From positions 91,833-155,832 of the forward strand of contig NZ_NIBU01000003.1 in the NCBI RefSeq assembly GCF_002632485.1: a stretch of DNA of 64,000 bases, written 5' to 3'. This document shows, piece after piece, positions 18,041-28,761 of this stretch (position 1 is the first letter of the stretch; each line of letters opens with the position of its first letter). Origin of the DNA: Xenorhabdus innexi. GTDB lineage: Bacteria > Pseudomonadota > Gammaproteobacteria > Enterobacterales > Enterobacteriaceae. Under the pieces are notes generated by a model. That model had not been told where the DNA came from and did not search any database. It saw only the letters and a list, made by a program, of their open reading frames with translations. Both the position numbers and the translations under genes were made by a program.

Positions 18041-18337
18041 ATGACCGATGTAATTAAGCGCCAGAGAGCCAACGAAACGGCGGCTTGTTGTTGTGTTGAT
18101 GTTGGTACAGTCATTGATAATCAAGAGAGTACAGCTTCTTATCAACAGGTTTTTGCCAGCCGCCAGGAAGCAGATGTAATGCTTAATGCATTGACAGAAA
18201 AAGCAAAAAAGGTGGAATCTGATCCTTGCATCATCAGCCATAAAATAGAAGAAGTTAATGGTGGTATGCAATTGACCATAGATTTTACATTTAGTTGTCA
18301 GGCAGAAGCGATGATATTTCAGTTGGGTTTGCGTTAA
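18041..18337 (+). CDS. yfcZ: YfcZ/YiiS family protein
   Basis: 98 residues, the DUF406 family. Matches YfcZ in the ETAACCCVDVGTVIDN start, the central YQQVFASRQEADVMLNALTE and the tail FTFSCQAEAMIFQLGLR. No biochemical function is known. No signal peptide. It sits between fadL and fadI, exactly as yfcZ in E. coli, and is divergent from fadL. A proper GGAGAAATAAG precedes the ATG. Confidence 0.9.
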   Translation: MTDVIKRQRANETAACCCVDVGTVIDNQESTASYQQVFASRQEADVMLNALTEKAKKVESDPCIISHKIEEVNGGMQLTIDFTFSCQAEAMIFQLGLR

Positions 18338-18554
18338 CTCTTTTCAGCATTACTGTTTTCCCATTGTGGCTAAAAGTAATTATAACAATGGGAAAACCAG
18401 TGATTATTTGTTGTAATCAATAAGTATTTCTTCATATTTTTTCGCATGCTATCTATTCAGGTTGTATAAATTATAAATATATTAAAGTTGCGCTTGCTCG
18501 CATTTTTAGTTTATTCCTGTTTGCTATTTACCAACATTACGTTAACAATGCTCC

Positions 18555-18571
18555 ATCAGGTCTGACCTCTT
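18555..18571 (+). promoter_or_regulatory. FadR-like operator upstream of fadI-fadJ
   Basis: ATCAGGTCTGACCTCTT contains the palindromic core AGGTCTGACCT, fitting the FadR pattern GGTCNGACC. It lies about 60 bases before the fadI start. Confidence 0.6.
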
Positions 18572-18631
18572 TCGAGGTGAGTAAATAATTTTAATCAGTT
18601 GATTTAATTAATGATTATTTCAGGAGTTGCT

Positions 18632-19942
18632 ATGAGTCGTTCTTCAACAAAAGTGGCACAACAAAAGGAACGAGTGGCTATTGTCAGTGGGTTGCGCCTC
18701 CCTTTTGCTAAACAGGCAACGAACTACCACGGTATTCCGGCTGTTGACTTGGGGAAAGCTGTTGTCAGTGAGTTGGTCATCAGAAGTGGGCTGCCACCAG
18801 AGAAGATCGACCAATTGGTCTTTGGTCAGGTTGTTCAGATGCCTGAAGCCCCAAATATTGCGCGGGAAATCGTGTTAGGTGCGGGTTTAAGCGTGGGTAC
18901 AGATGCGTACAGCGTTTCCCGGGCCTGTGCTACCAGTTTTCAGGCGATAGCAAATGTAGCAGAAAGTATTATGGCAGGAACTGTAAATGTGGGAATTGCC
19001 GGTGGCGCTGATTCTTCATCTGTTCTGCCAATCGGGGTGACCAAATCATTGGCTCGTACTTTGGTTGATATGAGTAAAGCCAAAAGCCTGCCGCAACGCC
19101 TTAAATTACTGAGTAAATTGAAATTAAAGGATTTACTACCGGTATCCCCTGCGGTTGCTGAATATTCCACCGGGTTAAGAATGGGTGATACGGCTGAACA
19201 AATGGCAAAAACCTACCATATCAGCCGTGAAGATCAGGATGAATTAGCACATCGTTCTCATCTGATGGCGGCTAAAGCCTGGGAAAAAGGTCTATTGCGT
19301 GATGAAGTGATAGCGGCTCATTTTCCTCCATACCGTGAATCTTTGCTGGAAGATAATAATATCCGTAAAAACTCAGAACTTACGTCTTATGCGAAATTAC
19401 GCCCGGCTTTTGATCGCAAATATGGTTCAGTAACTGCGGCCAACAGCACTCCGTTGACGGATGGTGCAGCGGCCGTCATTTTAATGAGTGAATCCGCCGC
19501 TAAAGAGCTTGGGATGACTCCATTAGGCTATTTGCGCAGTTATGCATTTGCTGCCATTGATGTCTGGCAGGACATGTTACTGGGGCCGTCATATGCAACC
19601 CCGCTGGCGCTGGACAGAGCGGGTATTACGCTGAATGAGCTTTCCCTCATTGATATGCATGAAGCGTTTGCTGCTCAGACTCTGACAAATCTGAAAATGT
19701 TTGCCAGCGCCAAGTTTGCCCGCGAAAAATTGGGGCGCTCTCAGGCGATGGGTGAGGTTGATATGGATAAATTCAATGTATTGGGCGGTTCAATTGCGTA
19801 TGGGCACCCATTTGCTGCTACCGGCGCCAGAATGGTGACTCAGACTTTGAATGAACTGCGTCGCCGTGGAGGCGGGTTAGGCTTAACAACAGCCTGTGCA
19901 GCGGGTGGTTTGGGTGCAGCGATGGTATTGGAGGTGGAATAA
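18632..19942 (+). CDS. fadI: 3-ketoacyl-CoA thiolase FadI
   Basis: 436 residues starting at ATG 18632, after CAGGAGTTGCT; an upstream ATG at 18611 lacks a site. It is the beta subunit of the alternative (anaerobic) beta-oxidation complex, cleaving 3-ketoacyl-CoA to acetyl-CoA and a shortened acyl-CoA. Nucleophile Cys99 lies in [12 protein letters not shown]. The catalytic loop regions [18 protein letters not shown] and [13 protein letters not shown] are intact. Overlaps fadJ by one base (TAATG), indicating translational coupling of the two complex subunits. Confidence 0.97.
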   Translation: MSRSSTKVAQQKERVAIVSGLRLPFAKQATNYHGIPAVDLGKAVVSELVIRSGLPPEKIDQLVFGQVVQMPEAPNIAREIVLGAGLSVGTDAYSVSRACATSFQAIANVAESIMAGTVNVGIAGGADSSSVLPIGVTKSLARTLVDMSKAKSLPQRLKLLSKLKLKDLLPVSPAVAEYSTGLRMGDTAEQMAKTYHISREDQDELAHRSHLMAAKAWEKGLLRDEVIAAHFPPYRESLLEDNNIRKNSELTSYAKLRPAFDRKYGSVTAANSTPLTDGAAAVILMSESAAKELGMTPLGYLRSYAFAAIDVWQDMLLGPSYATPLALDRAGITLNELSLIDMHEAFAAQTLTNLKMFASAKFAREKLGRSQAMGEVDMDKFNVLGGSIAYGHPFAATGARMVTQTLNELRRRGGGLGLTTACAAGGLGAAMVLEVE

Positions 19943-22116
19943 TGGCTCTGGGTGAAAGAGAGATAATCATATCAGCAGCACAATCAGTATTCAGTTTTTC
20001 TGTCAGAGATGACAGAGTCGGAGTGATTACTATTGATGTGCCGGATGAGAAAGTTAATACACTGAAAGCAGAGTTTGTTGAGCAATTTCTGGCGGTTTTT
20101 GAGCAGGCACAGCAGGTTTCCGATTTAAAAGGGCTAGTGATTATATCCGGTAAGCCCGATACATTTATTGCCGGTGCAGATATCACAATGATTGCTGGCT
20201 GCCAGACGCAACAGGAAGCAACGACACTGGCTGAAAAAGGTCAGGAGTTATTTGACCAGATTGCCAATTATTCTTTACCTATTGTTGCCGCTATTCATGG
20301 GGCATGCTTAGGAGGCGGGTTGGAATTTGCATTAGCCTGCCATGCACGTATTTGTTCTCTGGATGATAAAACCCGCCTTGGTTTACCCGAAGTACAGCTT
20401 GGGTTACTACCGGGTTCTGGCGGAACTCAGAGATTACCGCGTTTGATTGGTGTCAGCTCCGCACTGGATATGATTCTGACGGGCCGTCAGCTCAAAGCAA
20501 AACAGGCAAAACGACTGGGTGTTGTTGATGATGCAGTTCCTTTGGACATCCTGCTGGATGTAGCTGTTCAATATGTTAAGAAAGGAGTGGTTAAACGTAA
20601 ACCTCTGGCATGGTCACAACGTTTTTTAGCTAGCTCTCTTGGCAGGCCATTATTATTCCGTATGGTGCAACAAAAAACGCGGGCAAAAACTCACGGTCAT
20701 TACCCCGCACCAGAACGGATAATTGATGTGATTCGTATTGGTCTGGAAAAAGGGCAGAAAACCGGTCTTCAGGCAGAAGCCAAAGCATTTGGTGAACTGG
20801 CTATGTCGTCAGAATCGTCAGCATTGCGGAGTCTGTTTTTTGCTGCTACCTCATTAAAAAATGAGACAGGTTCCTCTGAACAACCAGCTCAGATCAGGCT
20901 CGTGGGAGTTTTGGGCGGTGGGTTGATGGGGGGCGGAATTGCTCATGTAACCGCAACCCGTGGCAATTTACCGGCACGTATCAAAGATATCAATGAGAAA
21001 GGTATCAATCAGGCGCTGAAATATACATGGGATACGCTTTCCAAGCGCGTCAGTCAACGGCGCTTGAAACCCTCTGAACGTTCTCGTCAAATGTCTTTGC
21101 TTTCTGGTACTACAGATTACAGTGGCTTTAAACAGGCTGATATTGTCGTTGAAGCTGTGTTTGAGGACTTGGTACTGAAACGTAAGATGGTCGGAGAAGT
21201 TGAAGCGAATACAAAACCGGAGGCTATTTTTGCGTCTAACACCTCTTCATTACCGATTCACCAGATTGCGGAAATTGCTAAACGGCCGGAGCAGGTTATC
21301 GGTCTTCACTACTTCAGTCCTGTCGATAAGATGCCATTAGTGGAAGTCATTCCACATGCAGGAACCAGTGAAAAAACCATAGCAACAGCAGTGGCACTGG
21401 CGAAAAAACAGGGCAAAACAGCCATTGTTGTCGGAGATAAAGCCGGGTTCTATGTTAACCGAATTTTATCTCCTTATATTAATGAAGCAGGTTATTGTCT
21501 GGTGGAAGGTGAGCCTATCGAGCATATTGATAAGGCGCTGGTTGATTTTGGCTTCCCGATTGGACCAATCAATTTGCTGGATGAAGTCGGTATTGATGTC
21601 GGAACAAAAATTATTCCTGTGCTGGTGGAACAGTTAGGAGATCGGTTTACTCCGCCAGCTATTTTGGATGCTGTCCTGAATGACAATCGTCAGGGTAAGA
21701 AAAATAGCCGGGGTTTTTACTCCTATGTAGCTAAAAAGAATAAATTTAAGTTCTGGCCGTCCAAAAAAGGTAATAAAGAGGTTGACCCTTCTATTTACAC
21801 TCTGCTGAAGATTCAGCCTGCCGCCAAAATGTCTCGCTCAGATATTGCTCAGCGGTGTCTGATGCTGATGTTGAATGAGGCTGCCCGCTGTCTGGATGAG
21901 GGAATTATCCGAAGCCCCCGTGATGGTGATATTGGCGCAGTATTTGGTATCGGTTTTCCGCCATTCCTCGGAGGGCCATTCCGTTATATGGATAAACTTG
22001 GCAGCCGTAATGTCGTAGAAATTTTGCAACGGCTGGCTCAGCAGTACGGGAACAGATTTGCTCCCTGTGAGCGTCTGATTCAGATGGCTGAACAGGATAA
22101 AAAATTCTACGAATAA
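19942..22116 (+). CDS. fadJ: multifunctional enoyl-CoA hydratase/3-hydroxyacyl-CoA dehydrogenase FadJ
   Basis: 724 residues, two enzymes fused. The N-terminal crotonase domain has the oxyanion loop [28 protein letters not shown] and [19 protein letters not shown], with the two catalytic glutamates. The central Rossmann domain has [14 protein letters not shown] for NAD+, SNTSSLPI, and the catalytic [17 protein letters not shown]. Two HAD C-terminal helical repeats follow. It is the alpha subunit of the FadIJ complex, hydrating and oxidising acyl-CoA intermediates. Start codon overlaps the fadI stop. Confidence 0.97.
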   Translation: MALGEREIIISAAQSVFSFSVRDDRVGVITIDVPDEKVNTLKAEFVEQFLAVFEQAQQVSDLKGLVIISGKPDTFIAGADITMIAGCQTQQEATTLAEKGQELFDQIANYSLPIVAAIHGACLGGGLEFALACHARICSLDDKTRLGLPEVQLGLLPGSGGTQRLPRLIGVSSALDMILTGRQLKAKQAKRLGVVDDAVPLDILLDVAVQYVKKGVVKRKPLAWSQRFLASSLGRPLLFRMVQQKTRAKTHGHYPAPERIIDVIRIGLEKGQKTGLQAEAKAFGELAMSSESSALRSLFFAATSLKNETGSSEQPAQIRLVGVLGGGLMGGGIAHVTATRGNLPARIKDINEKGINQALKYTWDTLSKRVSQRRLKPSERSRQMSLLSGTTDYSGFKQADIVVEAVFEDLVLKRKMVGEVEANTKPEAIFASNTSSLPIHQIAEIAKRPEQVIGLHYFSPVDKMPLVEVIPHAGTSEKTIATAVALAKKQGKTAIVVGDKAGFYVNRILSPYINEAGYCLVEGEPIEHIDKALVDFGFPIGPINLLDEVGIDVGTKIIPVLVEQLGDRFTPPAILDAVLNDNRQGKKNSRGFYSYVAKKNKFKFWPSKKGNKEVDPSIYTLLKIQPAAKMSRSDIAQRCLMLMLNEAARCLDEGIIRSPRDGDIGAVFGIGFPPFLGGPFRYMDKLGSRNVVEILQRLAQQYGNRFAPCERLIQMAEQDKKFYE

Positions 22117-22160
22117 CGTATATATTCTTGGCTTGAGTAGCGTACTGAAACATAAGCGAT

Positions 22161-22190
22161 ACCGGCCCTTTTAATTAAAGGGTCGGTTTT
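22161..22190 (+). terminator. Terminator of fadI-fadJ
   Basis: ACCGGCCCTTT (22161-22171) pairs with AAAGGGTCGGT (22177-22187) with one G-T pair, followed by TTTT. Located 45 bases after the fadJ stop. Confidence 0.8.
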
Positions 22191-22509
22191 ATCTGTAATT
22201 ACTCATCAATATATTGTTTATAAAAATTTTTATTGTTAAGTTAGCGGGCTGATATAAGAGTCAAACAAAACATATATAACTCATTATTATTAATTTTATT
22301 TGGCTATATTTTGCGGCAGAATATCCTCAATTTTAATTGAAGCTCTTTATCAAAAATTCGCTCTCAATAATATTATTTTTCTTTCGAAATGAATTACCTA
22401 AAAACAGGTAACTTTAGTTCAGTTAATTGCCTGAAAATTTCAGGGTTATTTTTGGTAGAATGAAAGTAAATATTAGAATTAGTTCTGAAATTTAACTCAA
22501 TGGTGAATT
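22191..22509. other. intergenic region upstream of sixA
   Basis: AT-rich region of 319 bases. A small dyad CCTGAAA-A-TTTCAGG (22430-22444) lies about 66 bases before sixA and could be an operator; no regulator can be named. No RNA gene recognised. Confidence 0.4.
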
Positions 22510-22980
22510 ATGTACGTGTTTATTATGCGTCACGGTGATGCTGCTTTTGACTCAACCAGCGATGCAACGCGGGAGTTAACGCCGCAAGGCTATCAGGAAT
22601 CCCAAAAAATGGCACTTTGGCTTGAACAACAACAGCCTGAAATTGATCGTATTCTGGTTAGTCCCTATATCCGAGCGAGGCAGACCCTGCAAGTGGTTCG
22701 TGAGAGCCTGACATTACCTGATAGTGAAGAAATGTTAGAGGAGTTAACACCATCAGGGGATGCTGCACTGGTGGCAAGTTACTTGCAGGTTTTGGCGGAG
22801 CAAGGAAATAAAGCCGTTTTGTTAGTCTCTCATTTACCTTTAGTGGGCTATTTAGTATCCGAACTTTGTCCTGTGCAAGTCCCTCCGATGTTTTCGACAT
22901 CAAGTATTGCCTGTGTAGAACTGGATAATCAAACACAGAAAGGCTGCCTGTTATGGCAAACCTCCCCGGCACAATTGTGA
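22510..22980 (+). CDS. sixA: phosphohistidine phosphatase SixA
   Basis: 156 residues of the histidine phosphatase (RHG) superfamily. The catalytic motif MRHGDA gives His8; a second histidine is in LLVSHLPLVGYL, with arginine in SPYIRARQTLQ. SixA removes phosphate from histidine phosphocarriers: in E. coli the HPt domain of ArcB and, more importantly, PtsO (NPr) of the nitrogen PTS. Position after fadJ is the conserved one. Single gene, convergent with smrB 39 bases away. Confidence 0.95.
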   Translation: MYVFIMRHGDAAFDSTSDATRELTPQGYQESQKMALWLEQQQPEIDRILVSPYIRARQTLQVVRESLTLPDSEEMLEELTPSGDAALVASYLQVLAEQGNKAVLLVSHLPLVGYLVSELCPVQVPPMFSTSSIACVELDNQTQKGCLLWQTSPAQL

Positions 22981-23019
22981 TAAAGCCCTGATTAGCCCGC
23001 AGGTTAAAAGTATTGAAGC

Positions 23020-23562
23020 CTAACGCTGTATAAACTCATCCTGTTCTATCAAAATGAGTAATGCAGCGTTTCCTCCCCATTCTTTAGGTGCCTGATGAAA
23101 AGCAATAATATCAGGGTGTTGGGCGAGCCATAGTGGTGTTTGCTGCTTAAGAATATGCTTACCATGACCGTGCATAATACAAGCACAATAGACACTTTCA
23201 CGGCGGCAGGCTGCGATTAATGCTCCAATTTCCTGTTTAGCCTGTAATTGGGTTAACCCGTGTAAATCCAGAAACAGTTCTGGAGGATAATCACCGCGCC
23301 GTAGCTTTTTCAGTTCATAATGATTCGCGCCTTCACGAACATAACGAGTCGGGCCTTCCATATCCAGATTGGGCTGAAACTCATCAGAAAAATAGTAACT
23401 GGCATCGACCTGTTCTTGTATCAGGCGCTCAGGAGCCATTTGGCTGACTTTTTTTCTTTGGGGAGAGTGTAAGACTTTATCCTGAGTAATCCGACGGGTT
23501 CCCGTTACAGACGTTCTAAATAGACTAATGTCTTCTTCATTTAATAGTTTTTTCTTCTTCAT
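23020..23562 (-). CDS. smrB: ribosome rescue endonuclease SmrB
   Basis: 180 residues from the [11 protein letters not shown] start that matches the E. coli protein; an in-frame ATG at 23577 would add five residues. The C-terminal Smr domain shows [19 protein letters not shown] and [18 protein letters not shown]. SmrB is recruited to collided ribosomes and cleaves the mRNA between them, leading to tmRNA rescue. In E. coli smrB lies head-to-head with prmB. Here the hut cluster separates the two, and smrB now shares its upstream region with hutI. Confidence 0.95.
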   Translation of the reverse strand: MKKKKLLNEEDISLFRTSVTGTRRITQDKVLHSPQRKKVSQMAPERLIQEQVDASYYFSDEFQPNLDMEGPTRYVREGANHYELKKLRRGDYPPELFLDLHGLTQLQAKQEIGALIAACRRESVYCACIMHGHGKHILKQQTPLWLAQHPDIIAFHQAPKEWGGNAALLILIEQDEFIQR

Positions 23563-23690
23563 TACATACGAATTCATTAATAACTTTCGGCGATTGTACC
23601 CGATTTATTAAGATTTTGCTTCGGCGCTATATCTCAGGGTACATGCTATTCATAAAATTATTTGACAATTGTGTCTGGTTATAAAATAAA

Positions 23691-23700
23691 TGTATATACA
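23691..23700. promoter_or_regulatory. putative HutC operator before hutI-hutG-hutC
   Basis: The perfect palindrome TGTATATACA, followed by AAC, lies 46 bases before hutI. The same 12 bases TGTATATACAAC occur before hutU. HutC of related bacteria recognises TGTA-N2-TACA-type sites, so autoregulation by the hutC gene of this cluster is likely. Confidence 0.65.
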
Positions 23701-23746
23701 ACATAACAACAGATAGTAACAAGAAAAAAATAACAGGACGGAAATA

Positions 23747-25003
23747 ATGTCGATTGAACTGAAAGATACCGACATTATCTGGCGTAATGCCAGACTTGCC
23801 ACAATGAACCCTACAATCAGTAACATAGATGGCAAGCATAATTACGGTATTCTGGAACACTATGATTTGATCATACGGGATGAAAAGATCCTGGCGATTC
23901 TGCCAATGGAGAGCGTGCCCGTTAACCGTTGCAAGGTGATTGATGCAGAACAGCGATTAATAACTCCCGGTCTGATTGATTGTCATACTCATCTGGTCTT
24001 TGGTGGTAATCGGGCATCAGAATGGGAACAGCGCCTGAATGGTGTTTCTTATACAGAAATCAGTGCTAAAGGCGGCGGTATTAATGCCACAGTCAATGCC
24101 ACGCGGCAAAGTTCAGCTCAGCAACTGGAAATCACGGCGCAAAAACGGCTGAACGCGCTAATGGCTGAAGGTGTTACAACCATTGAAATGAAATCAGGCT
24201 ATGGGCTGGATTTGGAAAATGAAGCGAAACAACTGGAAGTTGTCCAGATATTAGGCCGGAACAACCCCGTTGAAATCAGCCCGACTCTGCTTTCCGCTCA
24301 CGCCGTTCCTCCCGAATATAAACATAATTCTGACGCTTATATTGATTTAGTTTGTAATACTATCCTGCCCACGCTTTGGCAAAAGCAATTATTTGAATCT
24401 GTTGATGTATTCTGCGAAAGCGTCGGATTTAGCCTCGAACAGACTAAACGAGTCTTTGATGCTGCCAGAAAATTAAATATTCCCGTCAAAGGCCATGTTG
24501 AACAGCTTTCCAATCTGGGTGGAACTGAGCTGGTTGCTGATTATCAGGGGTTATCTGTTGATCATATCGAATATCTGGATGAAAAAGGTGTTGAGGCAAT
24601 TAGCCAAAGCGGAACGGTTGCGGTTTTATTACCCGGCGCATTTTATTTTTTGCAAGAAACGCAACGTCCCCCAATTAACTTATTGCGTCAATATCATGTG
24701 CCAATGGCTATTTCGACGGATTTTAATCCGGGAACCAGCCCGTTTACATCCCTGCGTATGATGATGAATATGGCTTGTGTTCAGTTTGGCCTGACACCGG
24801 AAGAAGCGTGGCAGGGTGTAACTATTCACGCGGCACGTGCATTAGGCAGAGCTGATAGCCACGGTCAGTTAGCCGCAGGTTATATGGCTGATTTTGTTGT
24901 CTGGGATGCAAAAGAACCTGTAGATATATTATACGAACTTGGGCATAACCCACTGGTTTACCGTGTTTATCGCGGCGTAATTACCCATGGTTTTTATGAA
25001 TAA
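23747..25003 (+). CDS. hutI: imidazolonepropionase
   Basis: 418 residues, amidohydrolase superfamily. Third step of histidine breakdown: opens 4-imidazolone-5-propanoate to N-formimino-L-glutamate. The metal motif [16 protein letters not shown] has His80 and His82. Later signatures are [24 protein letters not shown] and [12 protein letters not shown], which carry the remaining metal and substrate ligands. AGGACGG precedes the ATG. First gene of hutI-hutG-hutC; 16 bases separate it from hutG. Confidence 0.97.
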   Translation: MSIELKDTDIIWRNARLATMNPTISNIDGKHNYGILEHYDLIIRDEKILAILPMESVPVNRCKVIDAEQRLITPGLIDCHTHLVFGGNRASEWEQRLNGVSYTEISAKGGGINATVNATRQSSAQQLEITAQKRLNALMAEGVTTIEMKSGYGLDLENEAKQLEVVQILGRNNPVEISPTLLSAHAVPPEYKHNSDAYIDLVCNTILPTLWQKQLFESVDVFCESVGFSLEQTKRVFDAARKLNIPVKGHVEQLSNLGGTELVADYQGLSVDHIEYLDEKGVEAISQSGTVAVLLPGAFYFLQETQRPPINLLRQYHVPMAISTDFNPGTSPFTSLRMMMNMACVQFGLTPEEAWQGVTIHAARALGRADSHGQLAAGYMADFVVWDAKEPVDILYELGHNPLVYRVYRGVITHGFYE

Positions 25004-25019
25004 AAATAAGAGAGACAGC

Positions 25020-25979
25020 ATGAAATTATGGCATCCGACATCAGAAAACATTTGGCAGGGGCGTAATGATCTGGCAGAAGCCAATAATGCCTTACGTCTG
25101 TTCCAGACGATAAAACAGCCAGCGGATTTCTCCCCTGAACAGTATCCGAATCATATTGCCTTGCTGGGTTTTGAGTGTGATGAAGGAGTAAAACTCAATC
25201 AGGGGCGAGCAGGAGCAAAATCAGGGCCTGAATATCTGCGTCAGTCACTGGCAAATATGGCAAGTCATGATGGGCATGAAGCGCTGGTGGATTTGGGCAA
25301 TATCCGGGCTAATAGCGGTCAGTTAAGTGAAGCTCAAAATGCATTGAGTGATGCTGTTTATGCGTGTCAGAGTCAGAAAATGCGAACCCTCATTTTTGGC
25401 GGAGGGCATGAAACCGCATTTGCTCATGGTATGGGGATTTATCGGGCATTTCCAACCCAGCGGGTAGGAATTATTAACTTTGACGCACATTTGGATCTAC
25501 GGAATGCGCCACAGGCGACATCAGGAACACCATTCCGTCAGCTTGCTGATTACTGTCATCAGCAACAGCGCTCGTTCAATTACAGTTGTGTGGGGGCCAG
25601 CCTGGCCTCAAATACACAGGCTCTGCTGGACGAAGCTAATCACCTTGATGTCACCATTATTTGGGACACTCAATGTGTTGACTCTATGTTAGATAAAGTT
25701 CAGCAACAGATACAGGATATGCTGAATCAGGCTGAAATTATCTACATGACAATTGACTTGGATGTGTTACCAATCTGGCAAATGCCGTCAGTTTCAGCTC
25801 CGGCTGCTCTGGGTGTGCCGTTGGAGCGCTTATTGTCACTGATCCAGCCTATTTGTCAGAGTAAAAAATTACAGGCTGTTGATTTGGTTGAGCTTAATCC
25901 ATTGTATGATATTCAGGGTATGGGCGGTAAAGCAGCGGCCCGCCTTGCATGGCAATTAGTGCACTGGTGGAATGGATAA
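25020..25979 (+). CDS. hutG: formimidoylglutamase
   Basis: 319 residues from the ATG at 25020, preceded by AGAGAGACAGC; a longer frame inside the end of hutI is rejected. Member of the ureohydrolase (arginase) superfamily that hydrolyses N-formimino-L-glutamate to glutamate and formamide. Manganese ligands are visible in GGGHETAFAHG (His130), NFDAHLDLR (Asp155, His157, Asp159) and TIDLDVLP (Asp246, Asp248). Its presence means this organism uses the one-step formamide route, not the HutF/HutG two-step route. Confidence 0.96.
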   Translation: MKLWHPTSENIWQGRNDLAEANNALRLFQTIKQPADFSPEQYPNHIALLGFECDEGVKLNQGRAGAKSGPEYLRQSLANMASHDGHEALVDLGNIRANSGQLSEAQNALSDAVYACQSQKMRTLIFGGGHETAFAHGMGIYRAFPTQRVGIINFDAHLDLRNAPQATSGTPFRQLADYCHQQQRSFNYSCVGASLASNTQALLDEANHLDVTIIWDTQCVDSMLDKVQQQIQDMLNQAEIIYMTIDLDVLPIWQMPSVSAPAALGVPLERLLSLIQPICQSKKLQAVDLVELNPLYDIQGMGGKAAARLAWQLVHWWNG

Positions 25980-26015
25980 TTGGCAGAACGTCGGGGGAGT
26001 AGAAAGGAATTTATT

Positions 26016-26747
26016 GTGACCATTGATTTATCAGGCAAAATAACAAAACCCGTACCTTTGTATGCGAAAGTCAAACAATCAATTATTGAGAAAATACACA
26101 CAGGGGAGTGGCAACCCCATGACAGAGTTCCTTCAGAATCTGAATTAGTAAAACAATTTAATTGTAGTCGCATGACAGCAAACAGGGCATTACGGGAATT
26201 AACGGCAGAAGGGTTTTTATTCCGTTTGCAGGGAGTTGGCTCATTTGTTTCTGAGCCTAAAGGACAGTCTGCTCTGTTTGAAATTCACAGTATTGCCGAT
26301 GAAATTTCGGCACGCACTCATCGTCATCACTGCAAAGTTTTGAAGCTGGCGGAAGTCACCGCCAGTGCGACTCAGGCGACAGAGCTGGGAATAACAGCCG
26401 GTACTCCTGTTTATCACTCAATTATTGTCCATTATGAAAACGATGTGCCGGTACAAATTGAGGATCGTTATGTGAATGCGTTAGCGGCACCGGAATATTT
26501 GCAACAGGATTTCCATCAACAGACTGCCCATGATTATTTATCAATGGTGGCGCCGCTTACGGAGGGAGAACATATTGTGGAAGCCGTTGCCGGTGATGCA
26601 CGCTCCTGCCGTTTACTGCAAATAGAGGAAAATGCTCCCTGCTTGTTAATCAGCCGCCGAACCTGGTCGAAAGACCATATTGTTTCCAGTGCCAGATTAT
26701 TATTTCCCGGTCACCGTTATAAATTAAAAGGGCGTTTTAGCTCGTGA
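26016..26747 (+). CDS. hutC: histidine utilisation repressor HutC
   Basis: 243 residues from the GTG at 26016, which has AAAGGA at good spacing; an in-frame TTG directly after the hutG stop would add 12 residues. GntR/HutC family: an N-terminal winged helix (PLYAKVKQSIIEKIHTGEW, then SESELVKQFNCSRMTANRAL) and a C-terminal UTRA ligand domain (HSIIVHYENDVPVQIEDRYVN). It represses hut genes and is released by urocanate. Last gene of the hutIGC operon; its probable operators lie at 23691 and 26983. Confidence 0.95.
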   Translation: MTIDLSGKITKPVPLYAKVKQSIIEKIHTGEWQPHDRVPSESELVKQFNCSRMTANRALRELTAEGFLFRLQGVGSFVSEPKGQSALFEIHSIADEISARTHRHHCKVLKLAEVTASATQATELGITAGTPVYHSIIVHYENDVPVQIEDRYVNALAAPEYLQQDFHQQTAHDYLSMVAPLTEGEHIVEAVAGDARSCRLLQIEENAPCLLISRRTWSKDHIVSSARLLFPGHRYKLKGRFSS

Positions 26748-26982
26748 ATTGACGTTTATGATGGGTTTTTACTGTACGAAAAAATCTCCTCTTTGCTTTA
26801 TGCGTAAGAGGAGAAAGTAACAAAAATGTAAAGCATGTGTGATGTAAAACGCAAAATTAGCAAAAATCCCCTACTGCCAACCCGTGAATGAATCACCAGC
26901 ATCTTATTGATCTTCATTAAAAAAGAAAAATAACAGAATTATTGACTTTATCTTCGTCACATTTTTGCCTATTGAATATACA

Positions 26983-26992
26983 TGTATATACA
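26983..26992. promoter_or_regulatory. putative HutC operator before hutU-hutH
   Basis: TGTATATACA, the same palindrome as before hutI, with AACTATACAG after it. About 46 bases before the hutU start, the same distance as in the hutI promoter. Confidence 0.65.
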
Positions 26993-27037
26993 ACTATACA
27001 GTTAATAAATTTTCATAAATATGAAAAAGGAAAAACT

Positions 27038-28747
27038 GTGACAATGCAAAATAATAAATTCAGTAATACGGTTATCCGTGCTCCCAGAGGAACAAAACTC
27101 ACAGCAAAAAGCTGGCTGACAGAAGCGCCGCTTCGCATGCTTATGAACAACCTTGATCCTGACGTTGCAGAAAATCCCAATGAGCTGGTTGTTTATGGTG
27201 GTATTGGCCGCGCAGCCAGAAATTGGGAATGTTATGAAAAGATTGTTGAAACACTGAAAAATCTTGAGAATAACGAAACATTACTGGTTCAGTCAGGCAA
27301 GCCTGTCGGCGTTTTTAAAACACATGAGAATGCTCCCCGCGTACTGATTGCTAACTCAAATCTGGTTCCTCACTGGGCAACGTGGGAACACTTTAATGAA
27401 CTGGATGCCAAAGGATTAGCGATGTACGGCCAGATGACGGCCGGAAGTTGGATCTATATCGGCAGTCAGGGGATTGTACAGGGTACTTATGAAACATTTG
27501 TCGAAGCCGGGCGTCAGCACTATAACGGTGATCTGACAGGCCGCTGGGTTCTGACTGCCGGATTAGGCGGTATGGGAGGAGCACAGCCTCTGGCTGCGAC
27601 ACTGGCAGGTGCTTCATCGCTGAATATTGAATGTCAGCAAAGCCGCATTGATTTTCGTTTACGCACTCGGTACGTAGATGAGCAGGCTTCGGATCTGGAT
27701 GATGCGTTGGCACGTATCGAACGTTATACCCGCGAAGGTAAGGCGGTATCGATAGCATTGTGCGGTAACGCGGCAGAGATTCTGCCAGAGCTGGTTCGTC
27801 GTGGTGTTCGCCCTGATATGGTGACGGATCAAACCAGTGCTCATGATCCACTACATGGTTATTTACCGGCAGGCTGGACATGGGAAGAATATTGCCGCCG
27901 TGCTGAAACTGAGCCGGAATCTGTTGTTCAGGCTGCGAAAGCATCAATGGCTCTGCATGTCGAAGCGATGCTGGCTTTCCAGAAACAGGGCATCCCTACG
28001 TTTGATTACGGCAATAATATCAGGCAGATGGCGAAGGAAGTCGGAATCGAAAATGCTTTTGATTTCCCCGGTTTTGTGCCTGCTTATATTCGCCCGCTCT
28101 TTTGCCGTGGAATTGGCCCTTTCCGTTGGGCGGCACTTTCCGGTGATCCTCAGGATATTTATAAAACTGATGCCAAAGTAAAAGAACTACTGCCGGATGA
28201 TACTCATCTGCATCGCTGGCTGGATATGGCGCGGGAGCGAATCAGCTTTCAGGGCCTGCCTGCCCGTATTTGCTGGGTAGGGTTGGGCGATCGCGCCAAA
28301 TTGGGTCTGGCTTTCAATGAAATGGTTCGTACTGGCGAGCTTTCAGCACCTATCGTGATAGGACGTGACCATCTGGATTCAGGCTCAGTTGCCAGCCCTA
28401 ATCGCGAAACCGAATCCATGAAAGATGGCTCTGACGCAGTATCCGACTGGCCATTGCTGAACGCTTTGCTGAATACAGCCAGCGGAGCAACATGGGTATC
28501 ACTGCATCATGGTGGCGGGGTTGGTATGGGCTTCTCCCAACATTCTGGCATGGTGATTGTCTGTGATGGTTCAGATGAAGCGGCAGAACGTATTGCCCGG
28601 GTACTCCATAATGATCCGGCAACAGGCGTTATGCGTCATGCAGATGCAGGTTATGAACTGGCAATTCAATGTGCAGAAGAACAGGGTCTGAATTTACCCA
28701 TGCTTAATACCCGAACAAAAGAAACTCAAGCGGCAAAAATAAAATAA
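27038..28747 (+). CDS. hutU: urocanate hydratase
   Basis: About 569 residues. Second step of histidine degradation: hydrates urocanate to 4-imidazolone-5-propanoate using tightly bound NAD+. The dinucleotide loop [14 protein letters not shown] is at about residues 173-185, and the active-site cysteine region [17 protein letters not shown] is intact. The GTG at 27038 sits six bases after AAGGA; the ATG two codons later (27044) is nearly as good. A longer frame from 26942 would run over the operator and is rejected. Followed after 14 bases by hutH. Confidence 0.97.
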   Translation: MTMQNNKFSNTVIRAPRGTKLTAKSWLTEAPLRMLMNNLDPDVAENPNELVVYGGIGRAARNWECYEKIVETLKNLENNETLLVQSGKPVGVFKTHENAPRVLIANSNLVPHWATWEHFNELDAKGLAMYGQMTAGSWIYIGSQGIVQGTYETFVEAGRQHYNGDLTGRWVLTAGLGGMGGAQPLAATLAGASSLNIECQQSRIDFRLRTRYVDEQASDLDDALARIERYTREGKAVSIALCGNAAEILPELVRRGVRPDMVTDQTSAHDPLHGYLPAGWTWEEYCRRAETEPESVVQAAKASMALHVEAMLAFQKQGIPTFDYGNNIRQMAKEVGIENAFDFPGFVPAYIRPLFCRGIGPFRWAALSGDPQDIYKTDAKVKELLPDDTHLHRWLDMARERISFQGLPARICWVGLGDRAKLGLAFNEMVRTGELSAPIVIGRDHLDSGSVASPNRETESMKDGSDAVSDWPLLNALLNTASGATWVSLHHGGGVGMGFSQHSGMVIVCDGSDEAAERIARVLHNDPATGVMRHADAGYELAIQCAEEQGLNLPMLNTRTKETQAAKIK

Positions 28748-28761
28748 GGAGCGTTATTAAT

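Noticed and set aside
23627..23860. Small hydrophobic frames antisense to the start of hutI
   Set aside because: They cross the hutI promoter and operator and lack ribosome binding sites.
27393..27947. 184-codon open frame antisense to hutU
   Set aside because: Lies wholly within the conserved hutU coding region; composition is that of a shadow frame.
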